Shown: one piece after another, positions 23,104 through 35,085 of the stretch
Layout: each line of letters begins with the position of its first letter
How positions within the stretch are numbered: the stretch's first letter is position 1
DNA from: Cyanoderma ruficeps
Lineage: Eukaryota; Chordata; Aves; Passeriformes; Timaliidae
Direction of reading: 5' to 3'
Length of the DNA stretch: 64,000 nucleotides
Assembly: GCA_008694505.1 (NCBI GenBank)
Contig: VZDJ01000174.1
Location: 4,907,067-4,971,066, forward strand
Program-made: the position numbers and the translations under genes
The notes under the pieces: generated by a model
The model's database searches: none
What the model was told of the DNA's origin: nothing
What the model saw: the letters and a program-made list of their open reading frames with translations, nothing else

Positions 23104-26100
23104 ATGAGAGGATCTTGGGCAGGCAGAACAGGGGTTTGGCTGCCACTGCCCTGGGACCACAGAGGAATGTGCCTGAGCCACAAATTCAGCTTTGCTCCAC
23201 AGCCTGGACTTGGTGCATGTGTTTAAGTTAATCAGAAACAACTGAACCACCAAGAGACTAATTTCTGCAGTGTTAACTGTCCACAGTGGGACCACTGCTG
23301 GGAAGGCTGTGGCATCCCTCTGTTCAGTTGTGAGCCACCGGCTGAGCAAACTTTCCTGGAAAAAGAAATTAAGCTGCATATCTCTTTGGCTGAGCTGGAT
23401 ATCTCTTTCGACTCTGTGCCATGATGGCCCTTCCAGCCACACAGCACCACTGCTCAGCTGATCATGGACATCTGAGTAAAGATAAAGCTTCTTTCCTCCC
23501 CCACTCCTTCCTCTAGACATTCTGATAGAAATATTTATCATTTCTAGAAGTATCCAACCTGTGCTGAGCTGACTATGTGCCAGGATGGCAAGGGCAGCTC
23601 CATCTGGAGATGTTCCAGGGCACAAACCAAGAGGAAAGAGCACAGACCTGGGACTCCAAACCTCACCTGACAATCCCAGGCAGGGAGATTCATTTCCCAA
23701 GCAATGTGACTCTGAGTCCCTCTCACAACCATCCCTCCCCAGCACAGGAGCAGCTGCAGTGAACAAAATGTTTGGCCAAAAAGGGAATGTTACTACTGCT
23801 CAGAGTTAGCAACAGCAAGTTATCTGTGTCCCACTGCTCTGGCTGGAGAGTCTCTGGAGGTGTGAGGGTGTGTGTAGAAAGAACCCCACGTGTCACAGTC
23901 CCAGGTGGGGCACCTGCAGAGGAGCTGCGGTGGCAGAGTCATCACCAGGTCTGCTGCAATGGACCAGTCAACCTGTCCTGAGCCCCCAGCTCCACTCACA
24001 GGCCAGTTTATGGATGTGGAACATCCCTGCAGTGCTGCCTGGAGAGCCGACACTGCCAGCTGGGCTGGCCAGACCCCGACCTGGGCACAGGGAGCCCTTG
24101 GGAGTGAGATGCATATCAGAGCCCTGCCTGGCACGGGCAGCCCCCAACCCACAGATGCCACTCCCACAACTCCCACTGACTTGTCTGCTGAGGGTAAACA
24201 AACACAAGAGGTGATCGATGGTTCCCTTTGGAAAACGCTGATCGCTGGGCTGCAGCACATTTAGCCAGGCAGAGGAGCAGCAGCGCCAGCAGCTGCCTCC
24301 CATCACAGCCAGGCTTAACTCACCCGGTTTGGGGACTGCTGTGAACCACCCTCTGGTAGACAACACATCCTTGGTGCAGTAAATACCCATTTACAGCTGA
24401 GGGACAGAAGCACTTCTCAGTGTCCCCACACACTGATGGTGCTCTGGGATGCCAGGATGAGCAGTGGGGACGGGGGCTGAGGCTGGCGGGGAGGAGTCGC
24501 TGTTGGAAAGGGAGATATTTTGAAATACCATGGCTGATATTTTTATACAATAGAGACATCATGTACGTAGGAGGCCTTTTTACATTTTAAAACACAAACT
24601 GAATCACCAAAGATAGAAGATGAGCAAACCTACAAGCATATGAGCGTTTTACCATCTCACAGATTCCCTCCTCAGCGCTCCAGGGCCAGCAGGCAGCACG
24701 TACAGGCAGCTCACAAGCAGAGCATCACCTCATCCTGGCAGGGAAGGGGGTTACAGAGGCAGAGGATGCTGGTTTCTGTCTTCCTCTTTCCCTTGAGCTC
24801 ACCCCCACAGCGGGGACTAGAGCAGCCATGAGAGAAGCAGCAGGTGTTATGGACAAGTTGAAGGGCAGACAGGGATGGGAGGTGGCACTCACTCATGGCA
24901 GTCCCTGAGGACACAGCACAGATCTGTGCCCACATCCAGCACCAGCTGCTGAAGGTGCCTGACAAGGTCCAGAAGGGGTTGTGCTTGGAGAGACAAATAA
25001 ATGAGAACCAAATGTAGGGATGGCTATACATGGACTGGACTTGTGCTCCGAGAGGCTGAAAGACGCTGCACTTTAATTACAGCTCTTACCAATCAGGCGG
25101 TAATTGCTGGTATCCTTCCTGTAGCCCACAATTGCCTAATCTTGTTATTTGAGAGCCATCACAGTTTAAACAGCTGGTGAGCTCTGCCTGCTCCTCAAAA
25201 AGTCATAGTTTGCCCAGCACTGCTTAATTCAATAACTGTGTGTGACGATGGATCCGCTGCAGCTCCTCAGCTCTGTGGGGTGCAGCCTGGTGTTGTCCCC
25301 ATCTGTTCCCAGGACATTTGTGCCAGGTTCACTCAGCTCAGTGTCCTGCAGCAGCCTGCCCCTCTGCTATCTGCTGCTCCTCCTTGGGAAACCCCACCCT
25401 GTCCCCAGTGAGGACACATCTCCAGGAGGCTCCAGAAATGTGCATCTTCTCTGTGCATGAACAAGGCTTGGGTAGATCATCCCAGATGTCAAAAACCCTG
25501 TTGGCCACTTGAGAACAGATCCAGTGTTCCCATCCAACCATTAATTTATGTCTTTCCATATTGGAGACTCCTGAATGACACCAGCTAAGATCAGCTGTCT
25601 GTGGGTGGCACAGAGGTGACACCTCCCCAGACCCACACTGCTCTTGGGGCTCCTTGAAGAGGAGGAACCATCATGCAGGGTTGATACCAGTGCAACCCAC
25701 AACCCCACAGCCCTCATCCTGCGGAGCCCTGGGGCAGTCAGGGAGCAGCCTTGGCTTGAGGTTGTCACTGCTGAGCCCAAATGTGAATCCAAGGATCAAG
25801 AGCTCCTCACAGGACTCTGCTCAAGGCTGCAGCAAGGGGGAGTTTTGGGAAATGGTCCCTTCCCTTTGGTCATATTTAAGAATTAACGCGTCATGGAAAT
25901 GCTGATGATATCTCTGCACCATCCCTCCTTCATTCTTGGTCACTTATCAGCCTGGGAAGCAGCTATGGAGATGTTGTCAGCAGCATCCGTCTCCACAGAA
26001 AGCCTGGAACGATTGTGATAATACTGCAAATACTTCAGGCTTGTATTTTATGACCATTGCCAATTACAGGGGCTACAGAACTGTCTCAGCTAGAAACCCC

Positions 26101-26999
26101 AGCTGGAGAGCAGGATGGGGTTTGGGTGGGCTGGGGCAAGCTGCCATGGCCTGTGGGGGACCCTGCAGTGGCTCAGTCCTTGGGTTTGAGCAGCCAAACC
26201 CTTGTGCAAGGTTCTGAATGATGCTGGACCCCTCAACAGCCCCTTCCAGGCCCACAGCAGCCAGACAGAGGCCCCTTGGCCCCACTGCTGTGGGGCAGAA
26301 GGCCAGAGCAGCGGAGCCTTTGTGTGCTCACAGCTTTGGCTTTGGGGTCACCTCCCTGTGTGTCTGAAAGGGTGAGTGGAATTGAGGGCAAACCCGGCTG
26401 TGAAAGGGGAGGCTGGGGAAGGTCAAGCTTGTGGCTATGGCTCCTGTTCCATCCCTGCACTGGCAGCCACAGGGGCTGGTGCACAGGCCAGGGGAGCACA
26501 CGGCGCACAGGCAGGATCTGGTTGCACCACCCCGCTCAGGTTCGGCAACCTCTGACAGCTGAGCACAGTAACCCTTTAATCCGTTGCAGAGCTCGTCTGT
26601 CAGAGCCCCAAAGCCCACGGGGAGGTATCAGTAACAAAAACGCAGGAAAGAGAAATGAGAGTGGAAAATGTTTGGCTTTTTGTCTCCTTGCTCGCTAGAA
26701 ACACAACCGTGCTTGTGCTGTTCCTGCAGGCGCTGCTCTGCCCGGGCACAGGGTGGGCGGGTGGGGTGTCCTGTGAGCTGTGACCCACGGGTGTCACCCA
26801 CCACCTCTGCCCTCCACCCCAGCACAGATCCACTGCCTGCTCTGTCCGCCCTGAGCCCTGCCTGGCCCTGGCTGCTCCAGAGCCACAGGAATCAGGGAGG
26901 AAGGGATGAAGGCGAAAGGAAGGCGAAGGGAGGGGAGGGGACTGTAATTCTGAGCAGTTTAAAGGTGTAAGTAATGTTTCCATCATTTTCTCTTCCACA
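23104..26999. other. No gene seen; one 21-bp direct duplication
   Basis: At 23373-23387 and 23394-23408 the 15-mers GCTGCATATCTCTTT and GCTGGATATCTCTTT repeat at a 21-bp period. A+T-rich patches near 24520-24610 and 25985-26075 hold few motifs. The region 26880-26945 is purine-rich. No transposon or exon is recognised across nearly 4 kb. Confidence 0.4.
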
Positions 27000-27440
27000 G
27001 GTGAGAGGTGCAGCTGGGAGGTGAGAGTGGAGGCCGGGCACTTCCCCCCTTGTAATCTGTGGATTACGGCTGTGAAACCGGATTACCAGAGGCTGAGAAG
27101 AGGCGCTGAGTGGGGTCCAAATCACACAGCAAAACAGCGGAGAAACCTGGAAGAATGTCTCACACGGTACGAGTGCAAAGACATCCTTGCAAGGCCGCAT
27201 TTATAGTTTAATATCAATTTTTCCATAATGCAGAACACACTTATGGCCCGGCTCCCTTGCTGGGCAGCTGCTGGGTTTCAGCATGGGGGAATTGGCAAGA
27301 TCTTTTCACCAGGTGAAATAAATAGAGTGCTGGGCCCCAGATAGGATTACGGTTTGTTTTCTTTAGGTGTATAGAATCCGCGGGAAAGCTGAGCCCAAAC
27401 GGAAACTCAACTCCTAAAGAATTTGGCCTATACTGGCCAG
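27000..27440. promoter_or_regulatory. Candidate enhancer with K50 homeodomain (OTX/PITX-type) sites
   Basis: GGATTA occurs at 27061-27066, 27080-27085 and 27344-27349, with a related TAATCT at 27053-27058. GGATTACGG is found twice. GGATTA/TAATCC is the site of K50 homeodomain proteins such as OTX, PITX and GSC. The segment also keeps CpGs and has A+T patches (TTTATAGTTTAATATC near 27200), unlike its flanks. A regulatory role is inferred. Confidence 0.35.
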
Positions 27441-27795
27441 CTCCTGTCTGCCTGCCAGGCATGCTCTCCTTGCCTTGTATTTTGCTCTTTATCTTTTAAG
27501 AGGCTTTGTTAGCAGCGGATCAAGCCATTCTTTGTGTGCCTGGAGGACAGGGGGGCTGTTTTCAAATTATTTGAGGATGATAAAGTTACAGGGTTTTACC
27601 TGGAAAGCCGCAATGAAAAAAGTTCTCCTGGGCATTTCCAGGAACAGCCACTCTCCCAGGCAACCCCCCAGCTCCACTTCTCAGAGCAAGCCAGGGGGGA
27701 ATGAGCATGGTGAGGGAGAGAAGCATGACAGGGCAGAACCTCCCCCAGCTCTGACTCTTATTTTTTGTTGTTTTTTTTCTTGTGTTTTCCTACAG
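27441..27795. other. No gene seen; ends in a very strong polypyrimidine tract
   Basis: From about 27758 to 27790 the + strand is nearly all T with some C and G (TTTTTTGTTG, TTTTTTTTCTTG, TTTTCC) and ends in TACAG, which makes it one of the strongest acceptor-like sites in the window. Confidence 0.4.
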
Positions 27796-27978
27796 GGAGA
27801 TGAGGTACGAGGTGGTCAGAGCCACATTCTCCCCCAGCGCAGCCACAACACAGGGCTCTGGACAAGGATGCAGCCTCAAGTTAACACCAGAGACGGAGAA
27901 AAGCACAACCCAAGAGCCAAAGGCTGTGTCCAGGAGTTTGCTGCACGTCTCATCTCTCTCCTTCTCTTTGTTTCTCTA
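27796..27978 (+). other. Exon candidate, 183 nt, phase 0-0
   Basis: The acceptor is a long polypyrimidine tract ending in TACAG at 27795. The donor is CTA followed by GTGAGT at 27979-27984. The 183 nt are open in one frame, 61 codons, beginning GDEVRGGQSH and ending in a hydrophobic LLLFVSL. An earlier donor, GAG followed by GTACGA at 27805, would define a 9-nt microexon (27796-27804, GGA GAT GAG). No known domain is visible. It could be a lncRNA exon, an alternative exon or chance. Confidence 0.22.
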
Positions 27979-28979
27979 GTGAGTAGCATTTGGAGGAAAA
28001 GCCTTGGCGAGCATATGCTGGAGCCTGCAAGCAGCTGCCTCCTCCCGTTCCCTCACTCCTCCAAAAGCTGGGACGTGTGGGAGGTGAAGGGGCAGCCCTG
28101 GGACAGACCCATGCCCAGGAGGACCTGTGGGACCAGCACTGTCCCTGGCCAGTCAGGGGGAAGGCATCGCTTCACTGGGTCAGAGCCATCAGAGGAGAGC
28201 CTGGCTGGAGTAAATCCTACCAGATTTACGTAAATATGAGTATTTTGAGGGTCCAGAACAAAGGGGACAGCTAAGGGCATGGGTACATTCAGTCAGTGCC
28301 CAGCACAATGTGAAAAGTCTTTAAAAGCCCAAGGAGAGGCATCCCCAGAGTCCTGAGACACCCACTGCCCTCCAGGAGTGAGTGCCAACATCCCAACTGA
28401 GCCCTGCCTGGGCACCTCAGGCAGCACCATGTGCATCCCAGAGCATCCCACATGGAAAAACAGGATCGCAGCCTTAAAATTAACACGGGTTAAAAATTTT
28501 GGGCACAGGACTTCTAAACCCTCTGTTCCAACAGGACATCAACACACATTTTAAAGCACAAAAAACTGTTTAGCCATGCATTTCTCTCAGCTGGTTGAAA
28601 GCCCTTGTGCCCATAGTTCAGCCCTGGGGCACTGCAGGGGCCCTGCAGCTGCTGCTCTGCTCCCAGAGCTGGGAGCAGCCGTGGCTCTTCTGGATTCAAA
28701 CACAGCCTTAGAAATTCTTGTGGGGATACTGAGGAGAATCTCTCACTGAAAATACACACATCCCTTCTCTCCAGACACTCCAACAGCAGCTGAAAAATGG
28801 GTCTGCAGCTTCAGCAACCCAGTTCTCCAGCACAGACAGCTGTGCAAGGACGCTCTGCGCCGCAGTTCAGCCCTTCATTTCAGATCTTTCTGTGTCTCTG
28901 CACCCCCTCTACAGTCCAGGTGGCTGCAGGTGGCAGGTTGTCCCTGTGCCCTCGAGTGTCCCCATGCCTGTGGCTGTCC
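27979..28979. other. No gene seen
   Basis: No further exon-like signal follows the candidate at 27796. Minus-strand and plus-strand frames here are short and overlapping. No transposon is recognised. Confidence 0.4.
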
Positions 28980-29213
28980 CATGCCACCATCGGGCTGCGC
29001 CGCTGCCGGGCCGGGAGCTGCCGCAGACATCCCTGCGGGCGAGGACGGGGCGGTGGGAGTGGAGCCCATCCCTCTGTACCGCCCCCCTCGGCTTCACCAC
29101 CTGGGCAAAAAATGCGGAGAGCTGCAGAGACATGACCGAGGTGCCTTAGGGAAGACGAGCACGGCCGAGCTCCTGTTGCTAATTAGACACCCGGAGCTGT
29201 CCCGCTGCTCAGG
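28980..29213 (+). other. CpG-rich first-exon candidate
   Basis: An ATG at about 28980 opens a frame through a CpG-rich stretch (GGGCTGCGCCGCTGCCGG) to a near-perfect donor, CTCAG followed by GTGAGC at about 29214. The translation includes YRPPRLHHLGKKCGELQRHD and LLLLIRHPELSRC and matches nothing I recognise. GCTAATTAGACAC near 29178 is a homeodomain core, so a CpG-retaining enhancer is an alternative. The opposite strand is also open over most of the interval. Confidence 0.18.
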
Positions 29214-30368
29214 TGAGCCCTTCATGGAACAAAGGAGCCCTTGTCAGGAGCATCCTGGTGATCCTGGGAGGTGAGGGATCTCCTTGGCGGCTCTTCCCGC
29301 TCTTCAGTGAGGCTCTGCCAAGCCCATCTCTGTCTCCTGCCACGCAGGGCTGGGTCCCCGTCAAAAGCACGGTGTCCGTGACAGGAGGAAAGTGACTCTG
29401 GTGTCCTTTTGCCCATAAACTGCTGCTTCAGTTTTGCTGGAAAATCCACGGAAATCTGAAAACAACCTCGCCTAAAATGCTCAGTGGCAATGTGGCCGGT
29501 TCACGGCTTTGTGAACATCTGCAGCCAGCAGATAATGAAGGGAACTGGCTTTGTACCATGGAGAGGGAGCCAGGGGGGCCTGATCCCAAGGCAAGGGCAG
29601 CTGGCAGTGCTGAGTCACCTGGCCAGTGTGCCAGTGGCACCTGGCTGTCAGGGTAAGGAGTTTGTTGCAAAATGGAAAAAAAAAATTGCTATTTGTTTGA
29701 TATTCAGCAAATCCTCCCAGCTCTTGCCTGCTGCAGGAACAAGTCAGAGCTGTTGCATGTGTGAGCAGGGTGAATATTCCTCTGGGAAACACGGCTGTTT
29801 AACTGGGCCAAACCACCCTCTGCCTCACGGAGACTCCTTGGTAAACTGTCAAAAATCACACGTGTGCACTGACAGGGAACACACCAGGTCTGGGCCCATG
29901 ATAACCAGCCACCTAAGGCCACAAAAGCATGGCCAACTCCACCACAGATGTCACTGAGAGCTGGGAGTCCAGCTGGGAGTGCTGAGAGTGACCAGCCCAG
30001 GGAGAGTGACCAGCCCAGGACTCTGCTCCCCCTGTGCCAACTTGCAATGGGCTGGCAGCTGTGCCCCCACCACACACACCCACCACACTCAGCCTGCTCC
30101 AGGAGCAGCTGGAAATGTTGTTGGTGGGACTGCAGGAGCTGCAGAGCCCTGAGCTCTTCAGAGCCTGAGCTCACAGACCCGCAAAGAAATGTTCGGGCCA
30201 TGATATCACAGAGAACGCTCGCCAAACCAGCTGAAATCACTCAAACATTCAGAGCGTGCTTATGGGGGGGACCCTCTGTTCTAAATATATTCCTTTGAAG
30301 GCAGCTTGTTATTTAAACAGTGATTGCAAAACAGGGTTTACATGGAGCTGCTCCAAACCAGAGAGGCA
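29214..30368. other. No gene seen; one 18-bp direct repeat
   Basis: GAGAGTGACCAGCCCAGG occurs twice in tandem at about 29984-30019. An A-run of 10 lies near 29677-29686. Nothing else is recognised. Confidence 0.4.
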
Positions 30369-30399
30369 GGGAGGGAGGGACACAGGGAGGGAGGGAGGG
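30369..30399 (+). repeat. GGGA simple repeat with G-quadruplex potential
   Basis: Seven GGG triplets are separated by single A bases, or by ACACA once, giving at least one canonical quadruplex with one-base loops on the + strand. The tract is purine-only apart from the CAC interruption. Confidence 0.75.
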
Positions 30400-30429
30400 A
30401 GAGAAGGCAGGCTGTGGGCACAGTCACCA

Positions 30430-30545
30430 CCCAGGTATTTTAATTGCAAATCTCAGCATGTTTTATAGATATCTAGAGAGTATCTTTTTACGTGGGCTCC
30501 AAGGATTACAGTAAGATCCATCACGTTTTATATGATCCTAGTGAC
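30430..30545. promoter_or_regulatory. A+T-rich candidate element
   Basis: Contains TTTTAATTGCAAATC near 30437, the palindrome AGATATCT near 30468, GGATTACAG near 30503 (K50-type core) and TTTTATATGATCC near 30525. It is short and isolated within G+C-moderate DNA. Confidence 0.22.
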
Positions 30546-32735
30546 AGTGCCTAAGTCCCACCCTGACGGCGTCTAGGATGGGAGTATCCCATGGAACAGC
30601 TCATCCATGGGGCTGGGAATAGTCCAAGGCATCTCCACGCAGTCTGAGGCTCCCAGGAGAGTCCAGCTGAGCAGAGCAGTTGTGGGGCAGTGCCTCCATC
30701 CTGCACTTTGGAGGTCTGTTGGCTCTTGATCCCTTCCCTTCTGTCCACACCGTCACAGCATTCCTGTGGGAAGTGACGCTGCCTTTTCCTGCAACATCCC
30801 AATTCCTCCAGATCTTGCAGCATCCCAGGCTCAGCTCCCTGCTCCTACCCAGGCCATGGTTCTCTGGCTTGCTGCTTTTAGGCTCAAAAACTCCAGCAGA
30901 GGAGGAAAAAGCAAGGGCAGGACTAGGAGATGGTCTGCAGCAGGGACACAGGGTGTCCCCACGGGCTGGCACCACAGGAGGAGCTGCTGCAAGGCCCCAC
31001 TCATCCCTTCCAGCCCCACAGGAGGGGTGCCTGTGCACATCCCCAGGCTCCTGCTCAGCTCTCCTTGTGTTGTCAATACAAACAGGGGAATCCCAAGTGT
31101 GTCTGCAACCCGGATGTGAGATTCCCAGTGGCAACCAGCCCAGCAGTCAGCAGGGGCAGCGTGTCCCGTTTGGCCTGATATGACCAGTGTATAAATGCTG
31201 CAACCTGCTACAGCGCTTATTCCAGAAATCCCAGAGGTGCAATCCTTCCTGAAAAGTCTGTCAATCTGTGCTCAAACACAGGTTTTGCTTCCTGCCTCAG
31301 AGAGCCTGGACAAGGAAGGTGCTGGGTCTGCAGTGCCTGCTCTGGGCTGGGGCATTAACGCTGGAGCATTCATGGACTCGTACAAACATGAATCCCCGTG
31401 GAGGGTAACTCTGTGCTCTTCTGGAACAGCACCACCAAGGGGGAGCAGCCCCTCCACAGCATGCAGTGTGCCATCAGCAATGGCTCTGACACTCAGCAGC
31501 ATGGGCACAGGGACACAAAGGCTGCCAGCAGCAGCGAGGTGGCTGTGTATGTGACCAGAGTGCTAAAGGAAGATGTCTCCACTGCTCCAGTGAAACACTG
31601 GGCTGTGTCCTCCCCACTCCCAATGACCTCTGTTCTGACACGAGGGGCGATGTTTGGGCAAATTCAAAACTAGGCTTCCTCTCGGTGAGCTCTTGCTGTA
31701 GTCCCCATCCTTGAGAGCTCGCTGGAGCTCGTTTGTTGCTGGAAATGCCCACAGCAAATGACCCGTCAGCCCCTCACTACACTCAGCTTCTGGTGACATG
31801 GAATTTGCTTTGGTGGAAGTGGTGATCTGGCATCCCCAGCCAGAGCACAGTGCCAGTGAGGGCAGCCCCAGTGCCACCAAAGGCAGCTGGAGGGAGGGTG
31901 GAGGGGGATCACCCTGCCCAGTCATCCCTGATGCTGCTGGTCACCAGCCATCACCCCCAAGGCCAGGACAAGGCATCATAGGCTCCTCTGGCAGCCAGAC
32001 AGCAGCAGCACCAGGGCATTTCACAGCATCCTGCCCTGAAAAGCTGGGGTTCACCACCACCAACAGGCATAAGAAAGCCTTCAGCCCCCAGGTGAGACAC
32101 TGGTCCTCTCATTCTGCTGCCAAGGATGGACCATGGACTCCACTCCTCCCTGGCAGGCCAGGGACTCCTCTGTTACCTTTGACACAAAGTACCCAAAGGC
32201 AGGAGGCTGGAAAAGCCCAAACCTCGCTGGCACTGGTGTGTATAACAACACCCTGAGGAACAGGACACGGCCTCCGGGATGGTGTAAACACAGGCAAAAC
32301 AGAAAAGTGTTCATGTACCAGTACAAAAGCATCATAAATACTCTCCCACTGCCGAAAGACCCCTCAGTCTTTTACTAAATCCCATCACAGGAACAATTTA
32401 CAAGCCAATAATGCTGAACAACTCCATTTCAATCTCGGGGTTAAGCTTTATTTCAGGCTTTTGCACCTTATCGTGTTCACCCCTCCCAGGCTGGCATTGG
32501 ACTGCTGAAATGGAGTGGGGCTTGTCTCTGTGTCTGAAAATCATCCTGTCAGGAAAAAATTGTCCTTCCCAGGGCTCTGCCACCCCTCTGTGCTGCCAGG
32601 ACTGCCCTTGGGCCATCCCCAGTGCCTTGCCCTGGGGGACATGCTGCCCAACAGCTGCTCAATTCAAATTGCAGCTTCTTCAGAAAGCACTTCCACAAAC
32701 ACTGACACTCCAAAAAAAGCTCTCTTTAGCCTTTT
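30546..32735. other. No gene seen
   Basis: More than 2 kb without a recognisable feature. Several frames of 100-180 codons on both strands at 30600-31180 overlap in opposite orientations and cannot all be real. Composition is even and CpG-poor. Confidence 0.45.
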
Positions 32736-33000
32736 CTAAGCTGGGAGTTTATTTTGTTAATATTTTTCTGCACGGCGTGTTTCAAATGAGAACATTCTGG
32801 GAGTAAATTGGTGAAGTCTTTATTGCTGTTTATTTCTAAGCAGCTACAAGCCAATAATAATAGCAAATCCTCTCCAAGTGAAAACTGTGTTCCCTTTGGT
32901 AAAAATGCTCAGCTCGGAGTCTGAGGCTGTGTTTTGTCAAGCAGATGCAGAGTGTCACCTTATAACGCCCATGCTAATGGAGTAATGGGATTGGAGCTGT
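32736..33000. promoter_or_regulatory. A+T-rich candidate element
   Basis: TTTTGTTAATATTTTTC near 32752, CAAGCCAATAATAATAGC near 32847 and CATGCTAATGGAGTAATGGG near 32970 give several TAAT cores in a segment with few repeats. Enhancer status is inferred. Confidence 0.25.
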
Positions 33001-34925
33001 GCTGGCTGCCCAGATCGCTGTGATAATCCTGGCCTCGAGAAAACAATCCTGTGTGCAGCATTACTGCTCTGGAGAGAGGCCATTCCCTGCTGGCCCAGCC
33101 AGCCCTGCTGCAGACACAGGCACACAGGAGCACAGAGACACGCTGGGGTGAGCCCTTTGTCCTTCAGCTGCCCACGAGCGCTACTGGAATTCGGCAAAAC
33201 TGGGTCTGGATCCCTCCACGAGTCCAGAATCACTGGGAAACCTCAGGCAGGGTTCTGCCCCATCTCAGACTGATGCTGGGGGCACAGGAGCATGCAGAGT
33301 GAGCGTGCCACACACACACCCCACAGGCTCCCCACAGATGGGATGTGGTGGCACTGTCATGACAGCTGGAGCCAGCAGGGCTGGACTGAGCAGGGACATG
33401 CCTGTGTAGGGACAGGGCTGTGTGGGGACAAGGTTCTGGCCTGAACATACTGGCAGCATAGAAGGAATTCATCTGGGTGGCAAAGAGGATCAGTTGAGGC
33501 TGGACCCAGTTGCAATGGGTAAAAGCACTGGAAGTGGGGCTTGGGCTGAGCAGATTTCAGTTCTCTGGCTGGGGATGGATAAAGGGAGCTTGAGGCTGCA
33601 GCAGAGATGAGAGGAGTGCTGAGCATGGGCTGCAGCTGTGTCCCTGGAAGCTGAGATCCCTGCAGACAGCAGGACCTGCCAGGAGGCAGCCTCCTCTGTC
33701 AGTGCTGCCACTCAAAGGCAGTGCTCCCAGAAGGAATGACCTGGCTGTAAACCGAAAATCCTCGGGAACCTTTGAAGATTGTGTTTACTCCTCCAGGAAG
33801 ATTACCAGTTCCTGAAGCTCAGGACATGCAGTGGTGAGTCTGGAAAACCAGCAACAATGCTTCACAGTCCTTTGAGAAGTTCGTCTGTCCCCCCACAGGG
33901 CAGCATCACGTGCATCTCTGCACCAACACACCATCATGAGCCGCTGTGCCCTGGTGAGAAGGTGCTGAGCAGGGCGTGCAAGACTGGGCACAGGGCTGTG
34001 GTCAGGACCTTCCCAGCCCAGTGGGTGTTGAGACAGAGCCTGGGGGTGTTCAGGGAACCCCCACACTGGCTGGCTGCCAACCCAGGTCCTGTAGGGAAGC
34101 TCTGCCCCCATCTGCATGAAGAGGTGACCCCTTCCCAGCCACACCAAGTTAAACAAACAGGAGCCAAGCCACAGGCTGCGGCTGGGTTTGACCTGTGGTA
34201 ATTAAGAATGGGGTTGGTGGTGGTGGTGGTTTGAATGCAGAGGAAGGAGCAAATCAACTTGTGAACGTGTTGGAGAGCTTGGCAGCTGCTGGCAGAGCCA
34301 GTGGGATGCAAAGTGTGGCTCTGTGCTCTCCCAGTCCCGCACCCAGCAAGGCTCCTGCTCACGACACGGAGGTTAGGAGAGGAAGGATGCCAAACCGCTG
34401 ACAAAACAAACCCTGCTGGTGCAAGGAATCCCAGAAGCGTCTGGAATTTGCCTGTGAAGCTGGGCAGCCCGTTGCCCATCTGCTCTCTTGCTCGCTCCAT
34501 TCACACGCTCCTTTCCTCCTGGTTTTACAAATTAAAAGTTGTAACAGTCTCTCTGCAGGTTTGCAGGGAGTGCAGGAGGCAGGTGGTGACTGACTCCCCC
34601 TTGCTGTGTGCTTCCCACACCTCTCGCCCAGCCCCATTCCCTGCCCTAGGAATACTTCTCCAGATGAGGCTGTGAACCTCCCTGCTGGGTGAACCCCTGC
34701 TCGGCATAGGGTAGGGGCTGCCCTTCCTCAGAAAGGATCATTTTGGATCTCCAGATCCACCAGGAACCTGGCAGCAGCCTGGCACTTCTCTGAGGGGGGG
34801 AAGGAGCAGTCACTCTAAACCCAGGAGGTGGCAGGGATGGTCCTGGAGCCAGGGGTGAGGGTGCTGGTGGCGGTCACCCTGATGCCCAGGGCCAGCACCT
34901 CCTCCTCAGCCCGCAGCTGCTGCTT
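33001..34925. other. No gene seen; short GGT repeat
   Basis: A GGT/TGG trinucleotide run of about 20 bases lies near 34211-34231. Elsewhere nothing is recognised. Frames on both strands near 33785-34500 overlap one another. Confidence 0.42.
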
Positions 34926-35085
34926 AAGGTACGGGGGTTTTGTAGCCGCCGGGCAATTACTAAAGGAAAAATCCTTTTATCCAGGATAGAGTACTTTGTT
35001 AATGCGATTATGTGTTAATTGCTCTGATTTCACTGAAAGTGGGTGACCTTTACCCGTTAACCATCGGTGCGCTGGTCCCGAGTCA
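34926..35085. promoter_or_regulatory. Candidate conserved element
   Basis: GCAATTACTAAAGG near 34954 is followed by a small inverted repeat AAAGGA-AAAA-TCCTTT, then TTGTTAATGCGATTATGTG near 34997, GTTAATTGCTC near 35014 and CCCGTTAACCATCGG near 35052. Mixed TAAT cores with retained CpG suggest constraint, which has not been tested. Confidence 0.27.

Noticed and set aside
22828..23766. 312-codon minus-strand open frame as a gene
   Set aside because: A third of it is the 17-bp minisatellite. The rest has no domain, start context or splice evidence. Kept only as a minor observation.
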